NCBI RefSeq assembly: GCF_003412455.1 | Contig: NZ_QTJU01000001.1 | Span: 992,001-1,056,000 of the forward strand | DNA length: 64,000 nt | Source of the DNA: Deminuibacter soli | Lineage (GTDB): Bacteria > Bacteroidota > Bacteroidia > Chitinophagales > Chitinophagaceae | Direction: 5' to 3' | Shown here: in pieces, positions 56,371 to 64,000 of the stretch | Numbering within the stretch: position 1 is the stretch's first letter | Layout of the letters: each line of letters begins with the position of its first letter | Made by a program: the position numbers and the translations under genes | The notes under the pieces: generated by a model | What the model was told of the DNA's origin: nothing | The model's database searches: none | What the model saw: the letters and a program-made list of their open reading frames with translations, nothing else

Positions 56371-56871
56371 ATGTCCACGATCATACCTGCCAATCCACTG
56401 CCCTTTCACGACTTCTTTGGCTGCATTGCAGCCGGCGACAGCGAGGCTTTTCAATCGTTTGTAGACCGTTACTGCTTTACCGTTTTCGCCTTTGCCACAC
56501 AAATAACCGGGGGTAAAAATGCGGCAACCATTATGGCGCTTACCATCGAAATATTTCTTTTTATCTGGAACAACCGCCAGCAGCTGGCGGAAGAAGAAAA
56601 ACCGTCCGGCTTTGTATACAATGTAATTTTCGGTCACCTGCACCAGTTCCTCGAGGAGCAGAATGACCAGCACCGTATAAGACTGCTGCAAACCATGCAG
56701 CCTAAAAAACGGGCTATCGCCAAGGCCATTAAGCAACAAATGTGGAGCGCTGCCCAGCCAGCCATCAGCTTCAACGCAGCCTTTACAGGCGCCAGGCAGT
56801 ACAGGCAGTTTAAAAAACTGGCAAAGGTTCCGGCCATTAGCTTTAGCCGCGTACATACCGGCCGTATGTAG
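56371..56871 (+). CDS. Sigma-70 region-2-like protein without region 4
   Basis: A 166-residue protein. Residues 15-95 resemble ECF sigma region 2 (AGDSEAFQSFVDRYCFTVF, then EIFLFIWNNRQQL). The DNA-contact region 4 is missing: after residue 105 the sequence is basic (QPKKRAIAKAIKQQMW) with no HTH. The acidic AEDLVQE helix is replaced by NAATIMALTIEIF. It could be a decayed sigma factor or a regulator. The minus-strand ORF over the same region shows no domain. The gene lies seven bases before purU. Confidence 0.6.
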   Translation: MSTIIPANPLPFHDFFGCIAAGDSEAFQSFVDRYCFTVFAFATQITGGKNAATIMALTIEIFLFIWNNRQQLAEEEKPSGFVYNVIFGHLHQFLEEQNDQHRIRLLQTMQPKKRAIAKAIKQQMWSAAQPAISFNAAFTGARQYRQFKKLAKVPAISFSRVHTGRM

Positions 56872-56878
56872 TATATTC

Positions 56879-57712
56879 ATGCTTATGGTAGCAGTTATTC
56901 AATGTACCGACCGTGTTGGCCTGGTTGCAGCCATTGCCAATGTAATGGCCATCAACGGCATGAACATTTTATCGATGCGCGAGCATGTAGAGCTTGGGAG
57001 CAGTATGTTTTTCTCCCGCCTGGAATTATCGGGCGAAGCTGCTGCAGACATTATTACCACTCAACTGCAACAAGTGTTGCCTACGGATGCCATTGTACAG
57101 GTAAACCCGCTTCCGCAAAAGCGCATTGCAGTGCTGGTAACCAAAGAATATCATTGCCTGGGCGATATTTTATTGCGCCACCATTTTAATACACTCGGCG
57201 CTTCGGTACAATGTGTAATCGGGAACCATGCATTACTGGGTGATATCTGCGGGCGGTTTGGCATTCCTTTTCACCATGTGCCGCATGATGGTATTGGCAA
57301 GGAACAGTTTGAGCAAAACCTGCTCACAACCCTGCTGGCGTACCAGTTTGATTATATTGTGCTGGCCAAGTTCATGCGTATTCTGTCACCTGCGTTTACA
57401 GCACATTTCCCGCTGCGCATCATCAATATTCACCACTCCTTTTTACCGGCGTTTATCGGCGCAAGTCCTTACAAACAGGCGTTCGACCGTGGCGTTAAAC
57501 TCATTGGCGCTACAGCCCACTATGTAACCAGTGATCTGGATGAAGGCCCCATTATTGCACAGCAGATTATACCTGTTAACCACAATTTCACGGCGAAAGA
57601 TATGGTGCATGCAGGCCGTGAAATTGAAACAGCCGTACTGGCCAGGGCCCTTTCCCTGCTGCTGGCAGACAGGGTGTTTGTACACAACAATAAAACGATT
57701 GTATTTGAGTAA
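56879..57712 (+). CDS. purU: Formyltetrahydrofolate deformylase
   Basis: A 277-residue enzyme hydrolysing 10-formyl-THF to THF and formate. ACT domain at 1-80 (CTDRVGLVAAIANVMA), formyltransferase domain at 85-277 with catalytic Asn-His-Asp set in INIHHSFLPAF and DLDEGPIIAQQ. The family is usually 280 residues, so it is full-length. It balances one-carbon units and glycine; together with MetF in this window it sets folate flux. The start may be ATG 56879 or 56885. Confidence 0.95.
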   Translation: MLMVAVIQCTDRVGLVAAIANVMAINGMNILSMREHVELGSSMFFSRLELSGEAAADIITTQLQQVLPTDAIVQVNPLPQKRIAVLVTKEYHCLGDILLRHHFNTLGASVQCVIGNHALLGDICGRFGIPFHHVPHDGIGKEQFEQNLLTTLLAYQFDYIVLAKFMRILSPAFTAHFPLRIINIHHSFLPAFIGASPYKQAFDRGVKLIGATAHYVTSDLDEGPIIAQQIIPVNHNFTAKDMVHAGREIETAVLARALSLLLADRVFVHNNKTIVFE

Positions 57713-57743
57713 AACCCGCGATAGTATTGAGATTCCTTCACTT

Positions 57744-57944
57744 CTACAGCGCTGTCTTCTTCAGTTGCTTTAACATGTGTGAGTAAGCTTTTGCAATCAA
57801 CGTGCTGTAGGCAGTATGTTCAAATGATTGCATAGCTGCGGTTTGCTTATCTACCAGGGTAAGCGTCATCAAACCATCATCGTTCATCGACAGGTCGATA
57901 TCGTATTTCAGCAACAGTTGTTTCAGCTTGGTAGTATTGCGCAT
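57744..57944 (-). CDS. Small conserved-looking protein of unknown function
   Basis: A 66-residue soluble protein with no signal peptide. Sequence is balanced (LKQLLLKYDIDLSMNDDGLM, then AYSHMLKQLKKTAL) with an alpha-beta-beta-alpha-like pattern. It starts 31 bases after the NlpE-like gene's stop on the same strand, so it is likely co-transcribed. No function can be given. Confidence 0.65.
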   Translation of the reverse strand: MRNTTKLKQLLLKYDIDLSMNDDGLMTLTLVDKQTAAMQSFEHTAYSTLIAKAYSHMLKQLKKTAL

Positions 57945-57974
57945 GCCCGCAAAGTAAAACAGATTTGCACGAAC

Positions 57975-58715
57975 TTATTCCCTGCATTTTTCACCCGGTG
58001 TAAAACGGATGAATTTCTTTACTACAAACAATTCGGCTGTTTTGCCCTCTTCTCCCGAGGGGCCCTGTTCAAAACTGCCTTCCAGTTCTGCAAAAACGGG
58101 TTCATTGCCTGCTTTGCGCAGTTTGCCATACGCTTCCTGCATTTGTTTACTTACTGCCGAAGCACCAACCGGGAAATCTTTGTCCATTGAGCAAACATGC
58201 AGCACAGCCGCATCGGCCATATAGCGGTACATGCCGTGTACCAAAATACTGCCCTTCGGTGCAAACACGACACTCTGCCGGTGTATGGTATATTTTAAGC
58301 GGGTGTTATTAATAATAGCGCCTTCATTGTCAAGAATGCTCAGTTCGCCGGGGCCGGTAATTTTAAACTGGTGCGGCCCTTCGGTGGTTTCGCTCAGGCG
58401 CAGCGTACTGTCTACAATAGTATAGTTGCCCAACTGGTAAAACAGGCGATGGCTGGTATCCCTGGCACCTACATACTCCTGCTCCATAATAAACGTGCTG
58501 TCAGATTTCAAACTCAGCCGCATCACAATGCCTGCGCAATCTGCACAGGGAATGGTATCGGCAAAATAACCCGCAAAGCTGCCGGCACTGAAAGGCGACA
58601 TGTTCATGGAATGGCGCACTGAATCGGCATTAACAATGCTGGTATTTTTTCCCGCCTGCTGGCATGAAGTGGCAGCAAAGGCAGCGGCGGTGAGCAATAA
58701 CATAATTTTTTTCAT
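57975..58715 (-). CDS. NlpE-like lipoprotein
   Basis: A 246-residue lipoprotein; lipobox ATSC (Cys18). Residues 50-130 are the NlpE N-terminal domain with the diagnostic PCADCAGIVMRLSL motif, whose CxxC may bind copper or sense envelope redox state, as in E. coli NlpE upstream of Cpx. The C-terminal half (about 150-240) is a second beta domain. No two-component system is adjacent. Terminal GEKCRE carries a further cysteine. Confidence 0.85.
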   Translation of the reverse strand: MKKIMLLLTAAAFAATSCQQAGKNTSIVNADSVRHSMNMSPFSAGSFAGYFADTIPCADCAGIVMRLSLKSDSTFIMEQEYVGARDTSHRLFYQLGNYTIVDSTLRLSETTEGPHQFKITGPGELSILDNEGAIINNTRLKYTIHRQSVVFAPKGSILVHGMYRYMADAAVLHVCSMDKDFPVGASAVSKQMQEAYGKLRKAGNEPVFAELEGSFEQGPSGEEGKTAELFVVKKFIRFTPGEKCRE

Positions 58716-58883
58716 AATCTATCAGGCAGATAAACGCCCGGGGAAAATGCCCCGGCCAACTGGCCAAACACGGCTCTGATGGGTACTGCGCAATTTTTGC
58801 GCCGGAAAATACCGGAAAGGCACATCATTAACCGGCTGATTTTCAATAAAAACAAAATTCGGTTTTTGAAGTGCCGAACTCCA

Positions 58884-58915
58884 TTTGGCTTCTCAGTTTT
58901 TTACTTGTAGGTTTG
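58884..58915 (+). promoter_or_regulatory. Promoter of the DUF5606 gene
   Basis: TTTG, 20 bases, TAGGTTTG: a full match to the Bacteroidota -33/-7 consensus, 27 bases before the ATG. Confidence 0.7.
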
Positions 58916-58941
58916 CAGTCCTTCAAAAATTAAATTGATTC

Positions 58942-59529
58942 ATGGAGTACAGCAGAATTATTTCCGTTACTGGCTTAAGTGGTTTGTTTGAACTGGTGGG
59001 CAGCAAATCAGACGGCGCCATCGTTCGTTCACTCGAAGACAAATCTACCAAGTTCGTAAGCTCACGCATACATAGCTTTTCTCACTTGGAAAGCATTGAA
59101 GTATATACCGAACGCGACAATGTTAACCTGGTGGAAGTATTCCAGGCCATGAACGCGAGCAAAGAAAGCCTGCCTTCAGAAAAAGAAGCTGGAGCAATCA
59201 AGGGTTATTTCCAGAAGGTGTATCCTTCAATGGACTTTGCCCGCGTATACGGCAGCGACATGAAGAAAATGGTAAAATGGTTCAGCATCCTCAAAAAAGA
59301 AGATGTTGAATTTAAACTGAGCGAACTGCCCGAAGAGGAAGAAGAAGCCACAGCAACCGAAGCAGTAGCAGCACCGGCTCAGGAAGAAGCGCCTGCACCT
59401 GCACCTGCAAAAAAAGCAGCTAAAAAAGCACCTGCCGCAGCAACAGAACCAGCTACCGGCGATGCAGCTGATGAAGCAGCAGCTCCTAAAAAAAGAGCGC
59501 CGCGCAAAAAGAAAACAGAAGAAGAATAG
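58942..59529 (+). CDS. DUF5606 protein with histone-H1-like tail
   Basis: A 195-residue protein. Residues 1-130 are the DUF5606 domain (SGLFELVGSKSDGAIVRSL, MKKMVKWFSIL). Residues 131-195 are low complexity: an acidic run (PEEEEEATATEA) then Ala/Pro/Lys (KKAAKKAPAAA, PKKRAPRKKKTEEE), which resembles bacterial histone-H1-like tails that bind DNA or RNA. Bacteroidota-specific; function unknown. Confidence 0.88.
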   Translation: MEYSRIISVTGLSGLFELVGSKSDGAIVRSLEDKSTKFVSSRIHSFSHLESIEVYTERDNVNLVEVFQAMNASKESLPSEKEAGAIKGYFQKVYPSMDFARVYGSDMKKMVKWFSILKKEDVEFKLSELPEEEEEATATEAVAAPAQEEAPAPAPAKKAAKKAPAAATEPATGDAADEAAAPKKRAPRKKKTEEE

Positions 59530-59547
59530 TAATTTATTCCATACCTT

Positions 59548-59597
59548 AAATCCGGGTACCAGACTGCTTATACGGCAGTTCGGCTACCCGGATTTTA
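59548..59597 (+). terminator. Terminator after the DUF5606 gene
   Basis: AAATCCGGGTA pairs with TACCCGGATTT; inner CTGC/GCAG stem. Confidence 0.88.
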
Positions 59598-59610
59598 AAT
59601 TTACAGACAT

Positions 59611-61332
59611 ATGAAATATACAGCCGATATCAAAAAACTCGAAAGGAAGTTCTTACCAGCCGATTTCTCCGTTACCACCTGGGATGCACTGGAACCCTAT
59701 TTCAAAACACTGGCCGATTACCCCATTCAGTCACGCGCCGACCTGGAGCAATGGCTGCACAATATCAGTGAACTGGAAGCCGCCATCAGCGAAGATGCCT
59801 GCTGGCGCCAGATTAAAATGACCTGTGATACCACTGACGTCAAACTGGAAGAAGCATTTACCTATTTCTGCATGGAAATACAGCCCAAAATTCAGCCTTA
59901 CTCCGACGTGCTGAACCGCAAGCTGGTAAACAACCCATTTACACAGGAACTGGATCAGCAGCAGTTTTTTACCTACCAGCGTTCCGTGAAAAAAAGCATC
60001 GATCTGTTCCGCGAACAGAATATACCCATACAGGCCGAGCTGAGCGTAATGCAGCAGCAATACGGCGTTATTGCCGGCAAAATGACCATCGAGGTGAACG
60101 GCCAGGAATACACGCTGCAACAGGCTTCCAGGTTCCTGGAAAACCACGACCGCAGCCTGCGCGAAACCGTGTATCGCAAAATAAACGAACGCCGCCTGCA
60201 GGATAAGGATGCGCTCAATAACTTGTACACCGGCCTCATCGAAAAACGCAACCAGGTAGCCCTGAACGCCGGCTTCGCCAACTACCGCGATTACAAGTTT
60301 GAAGAGTTGGGCCGTTTTGATTATACCAAAGAAGATTGTTTCCAGTTTCATGAAGCAGTAAAACTGCATGTGTTGCCACTGGTCAATAAAATATACGAGC
60401 GCAAAAAGCAGAAACTTGGTTTGGATACATTGCGCCCATGGGATACCGAAGCAGAGCCCGCAGGCATTCAGCCGCTGCACCCGTTTAACACAGGAAGCGA
60501 GCTGTTGCAAAAAACCATTGCCTGCTTTCGCTCGCTGAACCCCTTCTTCGCAGACTGCCTCGAAAAAATGAACAGTCTCGGCCACCTCGATCTCGAAAGC
60601 CGTAAAGGCAAAGCGCCGGGTGGTTATAACTGTCCGCTGGCAGAAAGCGGTGCACCATTTATTTTTATGAATGCCGCAGGCCAGATGAGTGATGTGACCA
60701 CTATGGTGCACGAAGGTGGCCATGCTATTCATTCGTTTCTTGCACACCCGCTGCCACTGAGTGCGTTTAAAGAATACCCCATGGAAGTGGCAGAAGTGGC
60801 CAGCATGAGCATGGAGCTGTTTACCATGAACCACTGGGAATCTTTCTTCGACAACAAGGAAGACCTGCAGCGCGCCAAAGAACACCAGCTGGAAAGAGTA
60901 ATCACCATTTTCCCCTGGATTGCTACCATCGATAAATTCCAGCACTGGGTGTATGAACATCCTGCGCACACGATTGAAGAAAGAACAGCCAAATGGATGG
61001 AAATCCTGAACGAGTTTTCTTCGGGCGCCATTGACTTCAGCGGACTGGAAGAGTTTCGTGCAAACGGCTGGCAGCGCCAGTTACACCTGTTTGAAGTGCC
61101 TTTTTATTATATTGAATACGGCATTGCGCAACTGGGCGCCATTGGTATGTGGATGCAGTACCGCAACAACCCGGAGCAGGCATTGCAAAACTACATCAAC
61201 GCATTATCACTCGGCGGCACCAAAACACTGCCCGAGCTGTATGCCGCAGCAGGCCTGCGTTTTGACTTCTCGCCAGAGCATATTCAAACACTGATGAGCT
61301 TTGTGAACAGCGAAATGGAAAAGCTGTACTAA
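59611..61332 (+). CDS. M3 family oligoendopeptidase (PepF type)
   Basis: A 573-residue cytoplasmic zinc metallopeptidase. Zinc motif HEGGH (His367, Glu368, His371) with the third ligand in EVAEVASMSMELF. The remaining chain is the helical M3 fold; YIEYGIAQLGAIGMW near the C-terminus is typical. It cleaves short peptides. The TSS is probably close, since the terminator ends 14 bases upstream. Confidence 0.93.
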   Translation: MKYTADIKKLERKFLPADFSVTTWDALEPYFKTLADYPIQSRADLEQWLHNISELEAAISEDACWRQIKMTCDTTDVKLEEAFTYFCMEIQPKIQPYSDVLNRKLVNNPFTQELDQQQFFTYQRSVKKSIDLFREQNIPIQAELSVMQQQYGVIAGKMTIEVNGQEYTLQQASRFLENHDRSLRETVYRKINERRLQDKDALNNLYTGLIEKRNQVALNAGFANYRDYKFEELGRFDYTKEDCFQFHEAVKLHVLPLVNKIYERKKQKLGLDTLRPWDTEAEPAGIQPLHPFNTGSELLQKTIACFRSLNPFFADCLEKMNSLGHLDLESRKGKAPGGYNCPLAESGAPFIFMNAAGQMSDVTTMVHEGGHAIHSFLAHPLPLSAFKEYPMEVAEVASMSMELFTMNHWESFFDNKEDLQRAKEHQLERVITIFPWIATIDKFQHWVYEHPAHTIEERTAKWMEILNEFSSGAIDFSGLEEFRANGWQRQLHLFEVPFYYIEYGIAQLGAIGMWMQYRNNPEQALQNYINALSLGGTKTLPELYAAAGLRFDFSPEHIQTLMSFVNSEMEKLY

Positions 61333-61375
61333 AAAAGCAGGCAGTAACACGTTACATAAACATTAATTCCAATAC

Positions 61376-61404
61376 AAGGATGTCTTTAACAGGCATCCTT
61401 TTTT
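61376..61404 (+). terminator. Terminator of the M3 peptidase gene
   Basis: AAGGATG pairs with CATCCTT, then TTTTTT. Confidence 0.85.
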
Positions 61405-61598
61405 ATGCCTGCTTAATAACCCGGGAAACCAGCTCTTAAAAAAACCTTTATGCCTTATAATATTGGATTAAGAATGCCCGCAGCGCTGGACGCCAGCAAA
61501 AGAATCGCCTACCTTCACTTTGTAATTCAACCCGTGATAACAAACCAAATTCATACAAGAAAGAACGGAGGCTTTTCAAAGCATAAAACAGTGTGTGT

Positions 61599-62723
61599 AT
61601 GACAAGTATCAACAAAAAAACACATAATAAAAAATCCCTGCAGGCCGAGCTGGAGAAGAATGAATTCCTGCTGAACGAAACAGGTAAAATGGCGCGCGTG
61701 GGCGGCTGGGAATATGATATTGCATCCGGACAGGTGTTCTGGAACAAGGAAGTTTATGCCATTTGCAATCTCCCCGAAACCAATGAAATAGGGCTTGATA
61801 ATGCATTGGCTTTTTATCCGGAGCCCTATGCTTCCATCCTGCAGCAGGCTGTACAAAAAGCCATTGAACTGAAAGAACATTACGATCTTGAAATACAATT
61901 GCAACGCACCTCAGGCGAATTAATATGGGTGCGTACCATTGGCAAGCCGGTATTAAATGCAAAGGGTACTGTAGTGGCTCTCAGGGGCACAATACAGGAT
62001 ATTGACCAGGAAAAAAGAAAGCGCATAGAATTGCAGGAATCATCGAATATCATTGCTGCACAAAACAAACGCCTGCTCAATTTTGCCTACATTGTTTCGC
62101 ACAACCTGCGTTCGCATGCAGGCAATCTTACTTCATTGCTCGAACTGGTTAAAGCCACCGATAATGAAACAGAACGCCAGGTATACATGAGCACCTTGTA
62201 CAAACTCGGCGAATCATTGTCGCTCTCCATCAAACACCTGAGCGAGGTAGTAAAAATGCAGACAGACGTGAAAACGCTGAAGAGCAATATCCTTTTTGAA
62301 GATATTTTTGACGATACTGTTTCGATACTTGCGCCCACCATTGCAGAGACCAATACCATTATTGATGCAGACTTTATAGCCTGCCCTTATATTGAAACGG
62401 TACCGGCGTATATGGAAAGCATTATGCTGAACCTGCTATCAAACGCCATTAAATACAAACACCCCGACAGAAACCCGGAAATCATTATCCGCAGCGCCAT
62501 TCAGGGCACTGCCAAATACTTAACCGTTGAAGACAATGGTTTGGGTATTGACCTGCACAAACACCGCGACCAACTGTTTGGCATGTACAAAACCTTTCAC
62601 AACAATGCCGATGCACGTGGCATAGGTTTGTTTATCACCAAAAATCAAATTGAAGCGCTGGGCGGCGCTATTGAGGTTGAAAGCAAAGTAAACCAGGGAA
62701 CCAAATTCACGATCCGGTTTTAA
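61599..62723 (+). CDS. Cytoplasmic PAS sensor histidine kinase
   Basis: A 374-residue kinase without transmembrane segments. PAS/PAC domain at 30-135 (GGWEYDIASGQVFWNKE, ALRGTIQDI). The phospho-acceptor is in IVSHNLRSHAGNL. ATPase motifs: MLNLLSNAIKY (N box), VEDNGLGID (G1), ARGIGLFITK (G2), QGTKFTIRF at the end. No response regulator adjacent, so it is an orphan kinase. Signal unknown; a cytoplasmic ligand is expected. Confidence 0.92.
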   Translation: MTSINKKTHNKKSLQAELEKNEFLLNETGKMARVGGWEYDIASGQVFWNKEVYAICNLPETNEIGLDNALAFYPEPYASILQQAVQKAIELKEHYDLEIQLQRTSGELIWVRTIGKPVLNAKGTVVALRGTIQDIDQEKRKRIELQESSNIIAAQNKRLLNFAYIVSHNLRSHAGNLTSLLELVKATDNETERQVYMSTLYKLGESLSLSIKHLSEVVKMQTDVKTLKSNILFEDIFDDTVSILAPTIAETNTIIDADFIACPYIETVPAYMESIMLNLLSNAIKYKHPDRNPEIIIRSAIQGTAKYLTVEDNGLGIDLHKHRDQLFGMYKTFHNNADARGIGLFITKNQIEALGGAIEVESKVNQGTKFTIRF

Positions 62724-62738
62724 AAGAATATACGCATT

Positions 62739-62774
62739 AAAAAGCCCCCGCAGCAAATATTACAGGGGCTTTTT
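62739..62774. terminator. Bidirectional terminator between the kinase and argH
   Basis: AAAAAGCCCC pairs with GGGGCTTTTT around 16 bases; serves both converging genes. Confidence 0.92.
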
Positions 62775-62787
62775 GCATGTTATATAC

Positions 62788-64000
62788 TTATGCCTTTTTG
62801 CCAAGCAGGCGGTCAATGGCAGTATGGTATTGTTCAAAGTTAAAGGAGCGTACCACCTGCTCCATGGAGGCTGTGATAGCATCATTGCGCAAATTGCCGA
62901 TGCTGCCTTCGTGTGTATGCTGTACAGTTGTATCGTAGGTAAACGCACCGGCTTCAATGGCCAGCCCAACCTGCTTGTAAGCATCGCGGAAAGGCACACC
63001 GGCCAGTACCAGTTTGTTTACCTCTTCTACGCTGAACAGGTATTTGTATTTTTCATCCTGCAGTATATCGGCCTGTACGGTCATGTTCGATAACATCAGT
63101 GCAGCCATGTTAATACAATCGCGCAGCGTGTCAAATGCAGGGAATAGATGTTCTTTCAGCAACTGCAGGTCGCGGTGATAACCAGATGGCAGGTTGGTAG
63201 TCATCATGGCTATTTCGTTGGGCAGTGCCTTAATGCGGTTGCAGTGCGCGCGGATCAGCTCAAACACATCGGGGTTTTTCTTGTGCGGCATAATGCTCGA
63301 GCCGGTGGTAAGTTCTGCCGGGAAGCTCACGAAACCAAAGTTCTGGTTCAGGAACAAACAGGCATCCATAGAGAGTTTGGCCAGTGTTTCAGCCACATTG
63401 GCCAGCGCAGTGGCCACAACACGTTCGGCCTTGCCCCTGCCCATCATCGCGTAAACCACATTCTGGTTTAAGCCTGCAAAGCCCAGCAGTTCTGTGGTTA
63501 GCGTGCGGTTAATAGGAAAGGACGAACCGTAGCCGGCAGCAGCGCCCAATGGGTTTTTATTCACGATATCGTAGGCTGCTTTCAACGTAATGGTATCATC
63601 TGCCAGGCTTTCGGCATAAGCGCCAAACCACAAGCCAAAAGAAGAAGGCATGGCCAGTTGCAGGTGTGTATAGCCCGGCAGCAGGTGTTGTTTAAACTGC
63701 TCGCTTTTCTGCACCAGCAGTTCAAAGAAGGCCTGTATGCTGTGTACTGTTTTTTCAATTTCAGTACGCATAAACAGTTTAATGTCTACCAGCACCTGGT
63801 CGTTGCGGCTGCGGGCAGAATGTATTTTTTTACCGGTATCACCCAGTTCCTGCGTAAGCAGGTATTCTACCTGCGAGTGCACATCTTCCATGTGCTCATC
63901 AATGGTAAATTCACCTGCTTCAATACGTGTGTAAATGCGGCGCAGCGCCTGCACCAGGGTGTCAGCTTCTTCTTTTGTTAACAGGCCAACAGTTGCCAGC
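62788..64000 (-). CDS. argH: Argininosuccinate lyase (N-terminus outside window)
   Basis: About 404 C-terminal codons are visible; the frame stays open to the right edge. The lyase signature GSSIMPHKKNPD is intact, as are HSARSRNDQV near the N-terminal side and LPGYTHLQLAMPSSFG. It splits argininosuccinate to arginine and fumarate in arginine synthesis. Other arg genes may lie to the right. Confidence 0.95.
   Translation of the reverse strand, partial: LATVGLLTKEEADTLVQALRRIYTRIEAGEFTIDEHMEDVHSQVEYLLTQELGDTGKKIHSARSRNDQVLVDIKLFMRTEIEKTVHSIQAFFELLVQKSEQFKQHLLPGYTHLQLAMPSSFGLWFGAYAESLADDTITLKAAYDIVNKNPLGAAAGYGSSFPINRTLTTELLGFAGLNQNVVYAMMGRGKAERVVATALANVAETLAKLSMDACLFLNQNFGFVSFPAELTTGSSIMPHKKNPDVFELIRAHCNRIKALPNEIAMMTTNLPSGYHRDLQLLKEHLFPAFDTLRDCINMAALMLSNMTVQADILQDEKYKYLFSVEEVNKLVLAGVPFRDAYKQVGLAIEAGAFTYDTTVQHTHEGSIGNLRNDAITASMEQVVRSFNFEQYHTAIDRLLGKKA

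Noticed and set aside
56314-56880. 188-codon minus-strand ORF opposite the sigma-like gene
   Set aside because: No domain, Cys/Gly-rich; the plus frame has a sigma region-2 pattern and fits the spacing to purU.
59731-60969. 412-codon minus-strand ORF over the M3 peptidase
   Set aside because: Antisense shadow of a gene with clear zinc motif.
1-64000. tRNA, rRNA, CRISPR array or transposase
   Set aside because: I looked for T-loop sequences, regular repeat-spacer arrays and DDE or tyrosine recombinase ORFs and saw none. A tRNAscan or Infernal run would be decisive.

Overview
The window is a 64 kb chromosomal stretch from a member of the Bacteroidota, most likely a Chitinophagaceae relative. 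The evidence is in the sequence: TAnnTTTG-type -7 promoter elements instead of classical -10 boxes, start codons mostly without a clear Shine-Dalgarno sequence, many signal peptides and lipoboxes, a futalosine-pathway menaquinone gene (mqnC), a fused E1 alpha/beta 2-oxoacid dehydrogenase, a GH3-auxin-type adenylating enzyme, a DUF5606 protein and paired M16 peptidases. I see no rRNA, tRNA, CRISPR array, prophage or transposase, so this is mainly core genome with a few accessory patches.

Layout. 1-8 kb: an edge-truncated secreted metallophosphoesterase, a decayed fragment of a glycoside hydrolase family 3 C-terminus, an XRE-like regulator with a tandem direct repeat upstream, a nucleotidyltransferase-like/HEPN protein followed closely by a SNF2 helicase, and a secreted GH19 chitinase. 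8-20 kb: MsrB lipoprotein, adenylate kinase, lipase, PaaZ with an enoyl-CoA hydratase relative, an AlkA-like glycosylase, a beta-carbonic anhydrase with a SulP anion transporter, FabG and a GH3-type adenylating enzyme. 20-32 kb: LptB, MetF, a TlpA-like protein, RlmD, two rhomboids (the second without its serine), two endonuclease/exonuclease/phosphatase (EEP) membrane proteins, and CysS preceded by a 21-codon ORF with five Cys codons. 31-33 kb: a metal-homeostasis cluster (MerC, SCO, Fur-family regulator) with a perfect 19-bp palindrome over the divergent promoter region. 33-46 kb: MqnC, an aspartyl protease with PDZ, an active/inactive M16 pair, a small holin-like membrane protein, FabF, the fused E1, glucokinase and a tail-specific protease. 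46-53 kb: three amidohydrolase-family genes, with a four-helix-bundle (S23/IVP) gene bounded by short inverted repeats inserted between two of them. 53-64 kb: PolA, a region-2-only sigma-like protein, PurU, an NlpE-like lipoprotein, DUF5606, an M3 oligopeptidase, a PAS histidine kinase and edge-truncated ArgH.

The most interesting signals are the Cys-rich leader ORF with alternative hairpins before cysS (candidate cysteine-responsive attenuation in a Bacteroidota bacterium), the palindromic operator overlapping the merC promoter beside its likely Fur/Zur-type regulator, and the four-helix-bundle element. Three starts (rlmD, polA and the Cys leader) lie exactly four bases after a TAnnTTxG element, which suggests leaderless transcripts. 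Rho-independent hairpins punctuate most transcription units, so operon limits can be read with fair confidence.
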